A DNA stretch of 64,000 nucleotides, taken from positions 310,001 through 374,000 of the forward strand of contig NZ_CP058557.1 of NCBI RefSeq assembly GCF_018141165.1. Reading direction: 5' to 3'. Positions within the stretch are counted from its first letter, which is position 1. Each line of letters starts with the position of its first letter. The notes beneath the pieces are model-generated. The model made no database searches and was not told the DNA's origin. It saw only the letters and a program-made list of their open reading frames with translations. The translations under genes and the position numbers were made by a program. This DNA comes from Alkaliphilus sp. B6464. GTDB taxonomy: Bacteria > Bacillota > Clostridia > Peptostreptococcales > Natronincolaceae. Of the stretch, positions 18,608-29,030 are shown piece after piece.

Positions 18608-19564
18608 TCACTTCTTACCTTCTTGTAGTTTAGTGGCTATTTCATCTATTTTTCTAAGACGATGGTTTACTCCTGATTTTCCGATAGTAGGATTTAACAT
18701 CTCACCTAATTCCTTTAAGCTAGCCTCTTGATATTCTAACCTAAGATCTGCAATATCTCGTAAGTTTACAGGTAAATATCCCAATCCTACTGTATCCTTA
18801 ATGTATTGTATATTTTCAATTTGTCTAATAGCCGCATCTACTATTTTACTTAAGTTAGCTGTCTCACAATTAACAATACGATTTACATCATTTCTCATCT
18901 GTTTATAAATTCTTACATTTTCTAAATCTAGTAGGGCACTGTGGGCTTCTATAATATTCAATAAGTCCACTACTTGATCTCCTTCTTTTAAATAAACTAC
19001 ATAGTTTCCCTTGCGTTCTACTATCTTCGCATTTAACTGAAAGCTATTTATTAGATCTTTTAAAGACTCGCTATGATCTGAGCTATGGGTTACAAACTCT
19101 AAATGATAGGTTTTCTCTGGATCGCTAACAGAGCCCCCACCTAAAAATGCTCCACGTAAATATGCTCTCTTACAGCATCTTTTTTGTAGCAAACCAACGG
19201 GAGCTCCATAGGAGATATCAAATGAATTAGTATCCTTTCTTAAAATTTCAATATCTTCTAAAATCATCTTACTACCCATATTATGCGTAACAACCATTAG
19301 ATAATGATTGTTCTTTCTTAATCTAGGATTTCTTCTTACCATTACTTCAATATGTATTTTATATATATCTTTAAATAATTTAAATAACTTCCGTGCAATT
19401 GCTGGATTCTCTGTAGTTAATTTAATATTTAATTTTTGTGCTCCGCCTACTAACTGTAGAGTACCACACATCCTAATTAAAGCTGCTAATTCCGCTAATT
19501 GACAGCAAGGTTCATCAGAATAAATTCTAGCAAGCTCGCCCTTAGTATTGGCTGAAAATGACAT
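18608..19564 (-). CDS. whiA: WhiA family DNA-binding regulator
   Basis: The 318-residue length, the N-terminal LAGLIDADG-like fold (ELAALIRMCGTLQL, KRCCKRAYLRGAFLGGGSVSDP) and the C-terminal helix-turn-helix (LADLRLEYQEASLKELGEMLNP, GKSGVNHRLRKI) identify WhiA. In Bacillus it supports cell division, chromosome segregation and sporulation; in Streptomyces it controls sporulation septation. It sits at the end of the murB-rapZ-yvcK-nudix-whiA block, as in many Firmicutes. The ATG has only a weak AAAGG ten bases upstream. The hairpin at its front overlaps the nudix stop codon. Confidence 0.95.
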   Translation of the reverse strand: MSFSANTKGELARIYSDEPCCQLAELAALIRMCGTLQLVGGAQKLNIKLTTENPAIARKLFKLFKDIYKIHIEVMVRRNPRLRKNNHYLMVVTHNMGSKMILEDIEILRKDTNSFDISYGAPVGLLQKRCCKRAYLRGAFLGGGSVSDPEKTYHLEFVTHSSDHSESLKDLINSFQLNAKIVERKGNYVVYLKEGDQVVDLLNIIEAHSALLDLENVRIYKQMRNDVNRIVNCETANLSKIVDAAIRQIENIQYIKDTVGLGYLPVNLRDIADLRLEYQEASLKELGEMLNPTIGKSGVNHRLRKIDEIATKLQEGKK

Positions 19565-19598
19565 AACACCACAACCTTTTAATTATCTATTTTAATGT

Positions 19599-19625
19599 AA
19601 GACCTCACTAATTCTGTGAGGTCTT
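19599..19625 (-). promoter_or_regulatory. Perfect hairpin between the nudix gene and whiA
   Basis: AAGACCTCAC and GTGAGGTCTT form a 10-bp perfect stem with a 7-base loop covering the nudix stop codon. No T run follows on the minus strand, so it may be an RNA-processing or attenuating structure rather than a full terminator. Confidence 0.5.
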
Positions 19626-20030
19626 ATTATATTCTTCTATAGCCTTTATAATAATTTCTTTTTCATCATCATATTTCGCTAAATCAACAGATCTATTCAT
19701 ATGAATGAATTTTGCATCAATAAACCCTTCTTCTTTTAAAGGTATACAATCCATAGATCTAGATTGCATTAAAAACCAATGAACAGTTTTATTAATAACA
19801 TTATTATCTTCCCAATTATTTTTATAGGTATAATGTATTTTACCAAGGTACCGAAGTACTTCTACTTTAACAGAAGCTTCTTCATAAACTTCCCTGATAG
19901 CAGTTTGTTCAAAGGTTTCGTCTAGTTCTACCTTGCCCTTTGGAAGTACCCAGTCGCCGTTATATTTCTTCAAAAGTAATATGGTATTCCCAAAAACAAC
20001 AACACCACCAGCACTTATTTCCTCACGCAC
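19608..20030 (-). CDS. Nudix hydrolase
   Basis: The Nudix box is readable as GKVELDETFEQTAIREVYEE, with the usual terminal Gly replaced by Ser (EEAS). Nudix enzymes hydrolyse nucleoside diphosphates linked to another group; the substrate cannot be told. I place the start at GTG 20030 (140 residues) with AAAGGAG eight bases upstream; a GTG three codons earlier overlaps the ribosome site. It corresponds in position to yvcI of Bacillus subtilis, which lies beside yvcJ, yvcK and whiA, though here it sits between yvcK and whiA. Confidence 0.85.
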   Translation of the reverse strand: MREEISAGGVVVFGNTILLLKKYNGDWVLPKGKVELDETFEQTAIREVYEEASVKVEVLRYLGKIHYTYKNNWEDNNVINKTVHWFLMQSRSMDCIPLKEEGFIDAKFIHMNRSVDLAKYDDEKEIIIKAIEEYNKTSQN

Positions 20031-20164
20031 ACCCTCCACTCCTTTATATTCAAACTGCTCTTTTGTATTATTATATACCTTATACTCAATTCTGTTTTTA
20101 TTATATTAATAAGTTATCATATTAACTTATAGTTTTCAATATTTAGTCGAAATACATTCATAAA

Positions 20165-20197
20165 AATCAGAAAAACTCCTCATAATAAAAGGAGTTT
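20165..20197 (-). terminator. Terminator at the end of yvcK
   Basis: AAACTCCT and AGGAGTTT pair around a 9-base loop and are followed by TTCTGATTTTT; the stem overlaps the yvcK stop codon. It should reduce read-through into the nudix gene. Confidence 0.7.
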
Positions 20198-21530
20198 AGT
20201 AAATTTTCTTTATAAGTTCCCGTATATAAAAATAATCTATTATACGATTTCTATCATTTGCCACTTTCCACTGTAGTACTAAATTAATAATAATCTTTGA
20301 TAATTTTATTGCATCATGTCTTACGTAATCTTTTTTTATGTCTATTAAATCTTCCGTAATTAATTTAATACCCATATCATTTAGTTTATCTCTATCTTCT
20401 TGTGTTAGTTTAGTAACTTCTGCACCCTCTGTTTCATATTTTTCACTAATGATGTTATTAATCATACCTGTATTAGCTATTACATAATCAATAGATCCAT
20501 CTGGCCAATGATCTAGCAATGCATTTACGTATGAAGATACGGTGTAGCCAGTAGTTTCTCCTGGCTGAGTCATTACATTAGTAATATAAACTTTAAGTGC
20601 CTTAGTTTTATTTAAGCTTTCTTTAATATTCTTCACAAGTAAATTAGGTATAACGCTGGTGTATAGGCTTCCTGGACCCAGCAGAACTATATCAGCATCC
20701 TCAATAGCATCTATCGCTTCTTTAATAGTTTCTGCTTCCTTTGGTTTAATAAAAACTTTTTCTATAGGACTATTTTCCTCTAAACTTTTTACAGGTATAT
20801 TGGACTCTCCCTTAATAACTGTTCCATTTTTAAGCTTAGCATACAATGTAATATTTCTAAGGGTAACAGGTAAAACCTTTCCTGTCACTGCTAAAACATC
20901 GCTTATTTTCTTAATAGCTTCTTCAAAATTACCACTTATACCATTCATAGATGCAATGAGTAGATTTCCAAAACTCTGGCCTTTTAAATCTCCTTCTTCA
21001 AATCTATATTGCAAAAGTTGTTCCATAGTAGGTTCCATGTCTGCCAAAGCCAGTATACAGTTTCTAATATCACCTGGAGGAAGCATACCTAAATCCTCCC
21101 TTAGCTTTCCAGAACCGCCACCATCATCAGCAACAGTAACAATAGCTGTAATATTAGACGTAAAAAGCTTCAATCCTCTAAGTAAAACTGAAAGTCCTGT
21201 CCCTCCACCAATTACAACAATTTTAGGTCCACGAGCCAAAATCTTCTTATCATATATTTTTTTATCTAGCTTACTACCATCATTTTTACCTGTTAGTGTA
21301 GGTGGATGGTATACTAGGTCTAAAATTGAAATAACTCCTTGTCTTAAGGAAAAAAACAATATAACTAGTCCTACTATACCTAATAATATTCTAAGCCAAT
21401 TATTAAATAGCAAATTAAGTTCAAATAAATAATAGGATATAGATATAGAAATTAGAAATACTCCTATCAGTCCACATAATACCCATCTTTTAATTTTTAA
21501 GCCTGGTTTTAGCCAATGAATCAGTTTCAT
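20196..21530 (-). CDS. yvcK: YvcK/CofD-like protein
   Basis: 444 residues. Two N-terminal hydrophobic segments (about 17-34 and 44-62) precede the soluble CofD-like domain beginning KIVVIGGGTGLSVLLRGLK, with VADDGGGSGKLREDLGMLPPGDIR and LLGPGSLYTSVIPNLL. YvcK binds UDP-sugars in Bacillus and affects carbon metabolism and cell-wall synthesis; the membrane-anchored form is seen in several clostridia. It starts four bases after rapZ ends and is clearly cotranscribed with it and murB. Confidence 0.93.
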   Translation of the reverse strand: MKLIHWLKPGLKIKRWVLCGLIGVFLISISISYYLFELNLLFNNWLRILLGIVGLVILFFSLRQGVISILDLVYHPPTLTGKNDGSKLDKKIYDKKILARGPKIVVIGGGTGLSVLLRGLKLFTSNITAIVTVADDGGGSGKLREDLGMLPPGDIRNCILALADMEPTMEQLLQYRFEEGDLKGQSFGNLLIASMNGISGNFEEAIKKISDVLAVTGKVLPVTLRNITLYAKLKNGTVIKGESNIPVKSLEENSPIEKVFIKPKEAETIKEAIDAIEDADIVLLGPGSLYTSVIPNLLVKNIKESLNKTKALKVYITNVMTQPGETTGYTVSSYVNALLDHWPDGSIDYVIANTGMINNIISEKYETEGAEVTKLTQEDRDKLNDMGIKLITEDLIDIKKDYVRHDAIKLSKIIINLVLQWKVANDRNRIIDYFYIRELIKKIY

Positions 21531-21534
21531 TGCT

Positions 21535-22407
21535 CTATCCTTTCCTTCCTACAGATAAACTTGAATCTCGGTGATTCATAAGCACTCTGTATCCTTTTTC
21601 TTTTAGATAATTATGAAGTACATGGGCAATAGTAACTGATCTATGCATTCCTCCTGTACATCCAATAGCAATAACTAATTGATTTTTACCTTCTTTTATA
21701 TATTGTGGAATTAAAAAGTTAATCATATCATTTAATTTATTGGAAAACTCCACACTAACAGGAGAATTCATAACATATTCTCTAACTTTTGTATCATTAC
21801 CTGTAAAATTTCTAAGCTCTTCAATATAAAATGGGTTTGGCAAAAACCTAACATCGAAAACCAAATCTGCATCTAATGGTATCCCATGTTTAAACCCAAA
21901 GGATACAATGGAGATAATTAAGTTGTTCGACTCATTGCCTTCAACATAAATATTCGTTAACTCATCTTTAAGCTGAGCTGGTCTAAGATTTGTAGTATCT
22001 ATAATATTACTTGCCCTTGCCTTAAGTTCCTTAAGCTTTTCTCTTTCTAGCGCAATGCCTTTTGAAATAGATCCATCTCCTGATAAGGGGTGATTTCTTC
22101 TTGTCTCTTTAAACCTCTTAATTAAAGCATTATCACTAGCATCTAAAAATAAAATCTCGTATTTATAGCCTAATGCTTCCAAACTTTCTAAACTAGTAAA
22201 AAGATCATCAAAAAACATACCACCTCGAATATCTATAACTAATGCCACCTTATCAAGAGCACCTTGAGACTGATGGCATAACTCTGCGAATTTAGGAATT
22301 AAAGTAGGAGGTAAATTATCTATACAATAAAAGCCGAAGTCTTCCAAATATTTAACTGCCTGACTTTTTCCAGCTCCAGATAAGCCTGTGATTATTACAA
22401 ATCTCAT
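21535..22407 (-). CDS. rapZ: RNase adapter/nucleotide-binding protein RapZ (YvcJ)
   Basis: The Walker A motif GLSGAGKSQ at residues 8-16, the DNLPPTL segment, [20 protein letters not shown] and the C-terminal [10 protein letters not shown] are family signatures. I start at ATG 22407 (290 residues) after AGAGGAGATGATAA; the frame also opens at an upstream GTG without support. RapZ controls amino-sugar synthesis through small RNAs in E. coli; the B. subtilis homologue YvcJ hydrolyses nucleotides and influences competence. Tight linkage with murB and yvcK points to cell-envelope homeostasis. Confidence 0.94.
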   Translation of the reverse strand: MRFVIITGLSGAGKSQAVKYLEDFGFYCIDNLPPTLIPKFAELCHQSQGALDKVALVIDIRGGMFFDDLFTSLESLEALGYKYEILFLDASDNALIKRFKETRRNHPLSGDGSISKGIALEREKLKELKARASNIIDTTNLRPAQLKDELTNIYVEGNESNNLIISIVSFGFKHGIPLDADLVFDVRFLPNPFYIEELRNFTGNDTKVREYVMNSPVSVEFSNKLNDMINFLIPQYIKEGKNQLVIAIGCTGGMHRSVTIAHVLHNYLKEKGYRVLMNHRDSSLSVGRKG

Positions 22408-22436
22408 TTTATCATCTCCTCTTATGTGCAAAACCC

Positions 22437-23351
22437 TTACTCTTCTCCAATTATTCTAACTTCTGTTTGTAAATCTACTCCAAAATTTTCTCGTACCTTA
22501 TTCTGTACTAAAGCAATTAATCCAAGTACATCTGCTGACGTAGCATTATCAACATTAACAATAAAACCACTATGCAATTCAGACACTTGTGCGCCCCCTA
22601 CTCTTTCTCCCTTTAGCCCACTATCTTCTATTAATTTGCCTGCAAAATATCCTGTAGGTCTTTTAAAAACACTTCCAGCACTAGGCAAATGTAGGGGTTG
22701 TTTTGTAGTTCTTCTTTCTGTTAAATCCTTTGTTATTGCTACTATTTCTTCGTAGTCACCTTTTTCAAGCTCCATTTCAACTTCTAGAACTATATACCCT
22801 TTAGTTTGAATCACACTAGTACGGTATCCTAACTCCAATTCTTCCAAAGAAAAATATTTTATCTCACCATTTGGGTCTAACACCTTAGCACCCTTAATAA
22901 CATCCTTCATCTCTCCACCATAGGCACCAGCATTCATAGTTATAGCTCCACCTAAGGTTCCTGGAATACCACTTGCAAACTCAAAGCCCTTCAAACTTTC
23001 TGCCATTATTTTTTTAGACAGTGTTGACAGTAAAATTCCTGCCTGTGCAACTACTTTTGTTCCTTCGATAATTACATCTTTAAACTTATCTGCAATTTTA
23101 ATAACTACGCATCGCATACCTTTATCTCTTACAATAAGGTTACTTCCATTTCCCATAATAAAATATGGTATATTATTCTCCTTACAAACTTTAATAGCCC
23201 ATTGAACTTGTTCTACAGACTCTGGTATAACCATAACATCTGCTGGTCCTCCTATTTTAAAGGAAGTATGTTTATTCATAGGTTCATCAAGTAAAACTGC
23301 TTCTTTTGAGATTAATTGTGTTAGCTTTTCATATATTTCTATTTTATTCAT
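22437..23351 (-). CDS. murB: UDP-N-acetylenolpyruvoylglucosamine reductase
   Basis: MurB reduces the enolpyruvyl group to give UDP-MurNAc, using FAD and NADPH. Visible are the FAD-binding [47 protein letters not shown], the YRTS motif, and SAGSVFKRP carrying the proton-donor Ser. Start at 23351 (304 residues) follows AGGAGTGAACTTA; the 31 extra codons upstream are not supported. The gene lies between an orphan solute-binding protein and rapZ. Confidence 0.96.
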   Translation of the reverse strand: MNKIEIYEKLTQLISKEAVLLDEPMNKHTSFKIGGPADVMVIPESVEQVQWAIKVCKENNIPYFIMGNGSNLIVRDKGMRCVVIKIADKFKDVIIEGTKVVAQAGILLSTLSKKIMAESLKGFEFASGIPGTLGGAITMNAGAYGGEMKDVIKGAKVLDPNGEIKYFSLEELELGYRTSVIQTKGYIVLEVEMELEKGDYEEIVAITKDLTERRTTKQPLHLPSAGSVFKRPTGYFAGKLIEDSGLKGERVGGAQVSELHSGFIVNVDNATSADVLGLIALVQNKVRENFGVDLQTEVRIIGEE

Positions 23352-23440
23352 TAAGTTCACTCCTATTGTATATATGTCAATTATAGTTATTATTATTTCC
23401 AAATACTTCTTTTTAAGTATATACTTTTTACACTTATAGG

Positions 23441-24793
23441 TCAATTTCCAAGCCTATTCAATAATATAGTAACTTTTTCCTCTGCATCCCTCAAAACCTC
23501 TTGCGCACTTTTATTTCCGATTACTCCTTGTTGTATCTCCCTTTGCAATATTTCATCTATTTCCTTCCAATATGGGTGATCAAATATTACATTAGCATTT
23601 TCTAAATCTTCATATATCATAGTCATATTAGGATCATCTGCATATATATTTCCAATAGATTTTCTAGCTGGAAATACACCTAACCTAGTAAGGTTTTGCT
23701 GATACTCGTCCTTTACTAAAAACTTTAAAAACTTTACTATTATTTCTGCTTTTTGCCTATCTTCTTGTTTGGACATACCATATGACCCTATCATATTACT
23801 CAATGTAACAGATTTTCCAAGCTTTCCACTTGGAAATTTAGCTATAGCATAGTTAAACCCTGTTCCTTCTTTTTGCAATCCATCCAGTACATTTAAAGAC
23901 CAGGTACCTACTGGATAAGCTGCAATGTTTTTATCCTTATAAAAGTTAGTCCATGATTTATTAGAATTATTAACCCCAAAATCAGGATGTACAATAGAAT
24001 ATTGTGTTTTTAAGTCTATTAATTTTTGGACTCCACTTAATGCCTTATCATCATTAAAACTATATTGCATTTTGTGATTAAAAACCTTCGCCCCGTCACT
24101 AAGTAGTATTCCCCACACGTTATAATAACCTGGCTGAATAAAGCTATTAAATCCGTAATGATCTATCTTATTATTCCCCTTACTATCAAAGGTTAGTGCC
24201 TGCATTTTATCAACAAATTCCTCATAGGTCCAGTCGCCATTTTCAGGAGGCATAACTCCTCTTTCACTAAACAAGTCTAAATTTAATACCATTGTATAAG
24301 TAGTCATCATCCAAGGTACACCATATATTTTACTATCATATTTAACAGATTTAAGGGCATTTTCTCTAAAATCCTTAATTTCATCTACGGTTAGATACTG
24401 ATCTAATGGCTCTAATACATCCCTGCTAATAATGCTATAGTCGCTACCAATAGGAACTATATCAGGTAAGTTACCCATTTTTACAGCAGTATCTACTTGT
24501 ATAGGCCCCTTTTCCCAATTTAGGGGTCTAAAATTTATATATACTCCAGGATTAGCTCTTTCAAAGGCTCTAATTTTCTCGTATATCCACCCAAAATTAG
24601 TTCCAGTTTTTTGATCTAATCTCGGATAATCCCAAAAACTTATTACCCCTGTCCATTGCTGCTCATCATTTTCTTTATTATAATCCACATCGTGTGGACG
24701 ATAGGTTACTAAATAATATGGTCCTATTACAATAAAAAATATTAAAAGTAAGCATAAAAAAAGTTTAAAAACTTTGTATCCTCTGTTTCTCAT
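23441..24793 (-). CDS. Orphan membrane-tethered extracellular solute-binding protein
   Basis: 450 residues. An N-terminal hydrophobic helix (about 9-30) is followed by a family 1 solute-binding fold: ISFWDYPRLD, RAFERANPGVYINFRPLNW, GNLPDIVPIGSDY, YGVPWMMTTYTMVLNLDLF, NIAAYPVGTWSLN. No lipobox Cys is placed for lipidation, so it looks anchored by the uncleaved helix. Such proteins normally feed sugars to an ABC importer, but no permease or ATPase gene adjoins; it stands directly ahead of murB (89-base gap). The aromatic-rich cleft region suggests a carbohydrate ligand. Ribosome site GGGGGGATTCTT supports the ATG. Confidence 0.82.
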   Translation of the reverse strand: MRNRGYKVFKLFLCLLLIFFIVIGPYYLVTYRPHDVDYNKENDEQQWTGVISFWDYPRLDQKTGTNFGWIYEKIRAFERANPGVYINFRPLNWEKGPIQVDTAVKMGNLPDIVPIGSDYSIISRDVLEPLDQYLTVDEIKDFRENALKSVKYDSKIYGVPWMMTTYTMVLNLDLFSERGVMPPENGDWTYEEFVDKMQALTFDSKGNNKIDHYGFNSFIQPGYYNVWGILLSDGAKVFNHKMQYSFNDDKALSGVQKLIDLKTQYSIVHPDFGVNNSNKSWTNFYKDKNIAAYPVGTWSLNVLDGLQKEGTGFNYAIAKFPSGKLGKSVTLSNMIGSYGMSKQEDRQKAEIIVKFLKFLVKDEYQQNLTRLGVFPARKSIGNIYADDPNMTMIYEDLENANVIFDHPYWKEIDEILQREIQQGVIGNKSAQEVLRDAEEKVTILLNRLGN

Positions 24794-24851
24794 AAGAATC
24801 CCCCCTATTACAGTTTATTCTAATATAAGAGTCATTATTCTATGGGATTAT

Positions 24852-24887
24852 AGAAGAAAAGAAAGCTAGGAATTTAATATTCCTAGC
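24852..24887 (-). terminator. Terminator of moaA
   Basis: GCTAGGAAT and ATTCCTAGC form a 9-bp stem overlapping the moaA stop codon, followed by TTTCTTTTCTT on the minus strand. Confidence 0.85.
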
Positions 24888-25845
24888 CTCCTATTTGAAA
24901 CATACTTCTATTGCTTTCTTCATGATCTTCTGAGTAAAGGTCATGCTTCTCTGGTTTACTTAAAATAGCTGATTTTAAAACATCATATATTTTTTCCGGG
25001 TTCTTTCTAGCAACTTCCAAAATATCAATTTCATTATTACTGTGTAGACAGGGCTTTAATTTGCCATCTGATGTCAAACGCAGTCTATTACAATCTCCAC
25101 AAAAATGATTGCTAATAGGATTAATAAATCCTACCCTTCCTTTCCCTCCAGGAAGTTTATAATATTTTGCAGGGCTGGACGGCTCTGTTTCAGTAGGCAC
25201 TAAATCTACAAATTTATTTTTAATATCTTCGTTAGATATAAATCTATCTTTTCCCCATTCGCTAGCTTCACCAATCGGCATTAATTCTATAAAACGTACA
25301 TCTATTGGCTTGTCCTTAGTAAGCTCAATAAAGTCTCCTATTTCATCATCGTTATATCCACCTATAGCTACAACATTAAGTTTAACTGGAGTTAGTCCTA
25401 ACCTTATTGCCTCATTTATACCATCTAGCACCTTAGATAAGTCTCCGCCCCTTGTTATTTCCTTATATTTATCAGGTTTTAATGAGTCTATACTAATGTT
25501 AACCCTTTTTAAACCAGCATTTTTTAGATCTTCACCATATTTAGGTAGTAAAATACCATTAGTTGTTATAGCTATATCTTTAATTCCCTCTATATTTGAT
25601 ATCATCTGTACAAACTCTACTATTCCATTTCTTACCAAAGGTTCTCCTCCAGTAATTCTTACTTTATCAATACCTAATTTAGCCCCAGCCTTTACTATTT
25701 TCACAATTTCCTCTAGGCTTAGCATATCATCGTGATCTTTTTTACATATTCCTTCTTCGGGCATACAATACTGACATCTTAAATTACATAGATCTGTTAT
25801 TGAAATTCTCATATAATTTATTCTTCTACTGAATAAGTCCTTCAT
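24883..25845 (-). CDS. moaA: GTP 3',8-cyclase MoaA (molybdopterin synthesis)
   Basis: This radical-SAM enzyme carries out the first step of molybdopterin synthesis from GTP. The N-terminal cluster motif is CNLRCQYC; KVRITGGEPLVR and TTNGILL follow; the second cluster cysteines are in NHFCGDCNRLRLTSDGKLKPC; the C-terminus ends GG as required for activity. 320 residues, normal length. The gene stands between the SBP-murB block and the formate dehydrogenase operon, all minus strand, and its product would make the cofactor of FdhA. Confidence 0.96.
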   Translation of the reverse strand: MKDLFSRRINYMRISITDLCNLRCQYCMPEEGICKKDHDDMLSLEEIVKIVKAGAKLGIDKVRITGGEPLVRNGIVEFVQMISNIEGIKDIAITTNGILLPKYGEDLKNAGLKRVNISIDSLKPDKYKEITRGGDLSKVLDGINEAIRLGLTPVKLNVVAIGGYNDDEIGDFIELTKDKPIDVRFIELMPIGEASEWGKDRFISNEDIKNKFVDLVPTETEPSSPAKYYKLPGGKGRVGFINPISNHFCGDCNRLRLTSDGKLKPCLHSNNEIDILEVARKNPEKIYDVLKSAILSKPEKHDLYSEDHEESNRSMFQIGG

Positions 25846-25997
25846 ATATATCCCCCATTTTCTAGGTCGTTACTTTATTAACAATTATTTTTTGTTACTA
25901 TTTAATATTTTATCATATTTTATTATGTTAATGGTAGTTTTTTAAGAAAAACTCTTTACCTATAAGAAAATTAGAGAAATTTGGTTTTATATGTGTA

Positions 25998-26030
25998 ATA
26001 AAAAATACTCCTTTCACATAAAAGGAGTGC
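25998..26030 (-). terminator. Terminator downstream of the formate dehydrogenase operon
   Basis: CACTCCTTT and AAAGGAGTA pair around a 6-base loop and are followed by TTTTTTATT on the minus strand. It also lies after the ABC ATPase fragment. Confidence 0.85.
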
Positions 26031-26074
26031 AATTGCTCTAAAGTTATTTAACCAATATAATGATAATGAAATAT

Positions 26075-26170
26075 CTAAGGATTTGTAATCATAGCCCTTG
26101 CAATAGAAATTTTTTGACGTTCTCCAGATGATATTTTATCTACTTTATAGTTTACTAAGTAATAAATACT
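26075..26170 (-). pseudogene. Fragment of an ABC transporter ATPase
   Basis: The minus strand reads 31 codons ending in a stop, including ISSGERQKISIARAMITNP, an unmistakable ABC signature (LSGGERQRVAIARAL-type). There is no Walker A before and no Walker B after it, and a stop lies immediately upstream. It is the only recognisable coding piece in the 457-base gap between fdhA and moaA. The neighbourhood suggests a relic of a molybdate or tungstate importer, but the fragment is too short to assign. Confidence 0.75.
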
Positions 26171-26302
26171 TTATATTACTATGATTCTATATAGAAGCTT
26201 ATTTTCCTTTTTTTAGATAACTTGATTATATTAGGAATATGTACCTAAAATTAATAGGAGGGACTGATCTCCCTCCTACCATTCTTTTAGTTTATTTATA
26301 TT

Positions 26303-28978
26303 TTAAGAAACCTTTTCTACTTTTACAGCTGAAATCTTATACTCTGCAGTCTTAGTAATAGGATCATATGCTGAGTTGGTTAACTCGTTCACTGGCGATT
26401 CCTTATAATGGAATGTCATAAACATCATACCTGGTTTAACCTTGTTAGTTATAGTGACTTTAGTTAATATAGACCCCCTTCTCGAAGTAACCCTTACAAA
26501 ATCTTCTTCCTTTACACCTAGCTTCTCTGCATCTACAGGATTCATCTCTGCAAGCTCATAAGGCCTTATAGTGTCTAGATTCTTAGAGTGTCTACTCATA
26601 ATATTATAGTGGTATAGCATTCTCCCTGTTGAAAGAAGTATTGGATATTCTTCACATACAAGTTCTGCTGGTTCTTCATATTCAACTGGGATCATTAATC
26701 CCTTACCTCTTGAAAATGCTCCTTTATGCAAATATGGCGTACCTGAGTGCTCTTCTGTTGGACATGGCCATTGTATACCTACTTTATCTATCCTCTCATA
26801 GGTTATACCTCGATAACTAGGAGTAACTAATCTTATTTCGTCAAATATTTCCTCTGCATTTCTATAGTCGAATCCCTTTGCCCCTAATTTCTTTGCTACG
26901 CCACATAAAATCTCCCAATCTAACCTAGTATCTCCTGGAGATTCAACAGCTTTTCTAACCCTTTGAACTCTTCTTTCTGTATTTGTAAATGTACCATCTT
27001 TTTCAGCATAACATGTGGCTGGAAGTATTACATCAGCAAATTTAGCAGTTTCTGATATAAATATATCTTGAACCACGAGAAAATCTAAACTTTCTAATGA
27101 CTTTTTAACATGGTTTGCATCTGGATCTGTAAGCACAGGATCTTCTCCCATAATATACATAGCCTTAACATTTCCCGTAATAGCCTCTTCTAGCATTTCT
27201 GGAATTCTAAGACCACTATTAGGATTTAACTTTACGCCCCAAATCTCTTCAAATAATTTTATGTTTTTTTCCTCCGTTACACTTTGATATCCTGGGAATG
27301 TATTTGGCAAAGCACCCATATCACAAGCACCTTGAACATTATTTTGACCTCTAAGTGGATTTATTCCTGCATTTTCTAAACCTAGATGGCCTGTTAACAT
27401 AGCAAGATTTGCAAGATTCATAACATTTGCAGTACCAGTTGTATGTTCAGTTATTCCTAATGTATAGTATATACCTGCTTTCTTTGTACTTGTATACAAC
27501 TTAGCAGCTTCATATAACATATCTTCAGGTATTCCAGTAATTCTAGTTACTACTTCAGGAGTATATTCTTTGATTATATTTAAAACATTTTCAAATCCTG
27601 TACAGCGTGTTTCGATGAATTCCTTATCTTCCCATCCTTCTTTTACAATAATATGCATTAACCCATTTATTAAGGCAGCATCTGTACCCGAGTTTAGAGG
27701 TAACCATATTGTAGCAATTTCTGCTAGCTCAGTACGCCGCGGATCTATTACTATGAGCTTATTCCCCTTTTTAGCAGCTCTTTTCATTTTATTACCTATT
27801 ATAGGATGGGCTTCTGTGGCATTTGATCCTATAATAAATAGAACCTCGTTATCTTCTATTTCTGAAATAGCATTTGTCATAGCTCCACTTCCTAATGTAG
27901 TTGCAAGACCTGCAACTGTAGGAGCATGTCATGTTCTAGCACAATGATCTACATTATTCGTGCCTAAAGCTACTCTCATCATCTTCTGAAATACAAAGTT
28001 GTCTTCATTAGTACATCGGGCTGAACTAAAACCTGCTATAGAATCTCCACCATGTTTCTCCTTTATATCTTTAAGATTCCTAATTACCAACTCCATTGCA
28101 TCGTCCCAACTTGACTCAACAAATTCTCCATCTTTTTTAATTAATGGTTTAGTAACCCTATCTGGACTATTTATAAGGTCTGTATGATATCTTCCCTTTA
28201 CACAAATAGATTTTCCATTTACAGGGGCATCTGGGTTAGGTGTCACTCCTACTACCTTTCCATCTTTAACATTCAGATCGAAATTACATCCTACTCCACA
28301 GAATGGACAAGTAGTACGAACCTTCTCTACTTCCCATGGTCTTATTCCCTTCAACTGCTTATTTATAAGAGCACCTGTAGGACAGGCAGTTATACACTGA
28401 CCACACAATCTGCAGTTTTTATAATCAATCGGATCGTCAAAGGCCGTTGTAATCGTAGAGTTAAAACCTCTATTTATAAAACCAACTGTTGAAGTAACCT
28501 GTATCTCACTACATACTCTTACACATTTTCCACATAAAATACACTTACTTTGGTCCCTTTCCATGACAGGATTTAGACTATCTATTAAGAATTTTTTTGT
28601 TTCTCCAATATACGAGCCTTCTTTTACCCCATACTTATAACAATACTCTTGAAGTTTGCATTCTCCAGTTTTTTCACAAGTCAAGCAATCCTTTGGATGG
28701 TTTGATAGTAATAGATCTAAAATATCTCTACGTACCTTAACTACCTTTTCAGATTCTGTATATACTACCATTCCTTCTCCTACTTCTGCTGAACAAGATG
28801 CCACTAAATTTTTGGCACCTTCTACTTCCACCACACATAATCTACATCCTCCAAAGGATGTAAGTTCTTTATCGTAGCATAAAGTAGGAATATCAATTCT
28901 ATTTTCTCTTGCAGCCTCTAATATAGATGTACCTTCTTTTACTTCAATTTCTTTTCCATTCATGATAAATTTAATCAT
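26303..28978 (-). CDS. fdhA: Formate dehydrogenase alpha subunit, selenoprotein
   Basis: One CDS of 891 residues read through an in-frame TGA at 27931-27929; the context ART-U-HAPTVAGL matches the selenocysteine site of FdhF. Order: 2Fe-2S domain (CYDKELTSFGGCRLC), His-Cys 4Fe-4S (HPKDCLTCEKTGECKLQEYC), two ferredoxin clusters (CILCGKCVRVC, CRLCGQCITACP), the Mo-site cluster CPFCGVGC, then molybdopterin domains to the MPT-binding C-terminus (ITKTAEYKISAVKVE). It oxidises formate or reduces CO2. The NuoE- and NuoF-like genes upstream make it an NAD-linked, probably ferredoxin-dependent complex. Treating the two halves as separate genes would be wrong. ATG follows AGGGGGCG. Confidence 0.95.
27900..27931 (-). 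promoter_or_regulatory. Bacterial SECIS element of fdhA
   Basis: Twelve bases after the UGA the mRNA reads GTTGCAGGTCTTGCAAC: a 6-bp stem with a GGUCU apical loop. This is the loop sequence of the E. coli fdhF SECIS bound by SelB, at the expected distance. It implies that selA, selB, selC and selD are elsewhere in the genome. Confidence 0.9.
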
Positions 28979-29030
28979 AATTTCGCCCCCTTGTACTGCT
29001 TATTTTTTGAGATTTCAAATTATTATATAT

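Noticed and set aside
20659-21432. 257-codon plus-strand ORF
   Set aside because: It lies entirely opposite yvcK, whose protein is clearly conserved; the opposite reading is Ser/Pro/Ile-rich shadow sequence.
27880-27931. fdhA as two separate genes or a nonsense pseudogene
   Set aside because: The UGA context and the SECIS hairpin with GGUCU loop show selenocysteine read-through.
27570-27947. 125-codon plus-strand ORF across the fdhA UGA
   Set aside because: Shadow of fdhA; the minus-strand selenocysteine reading explains the region fully.
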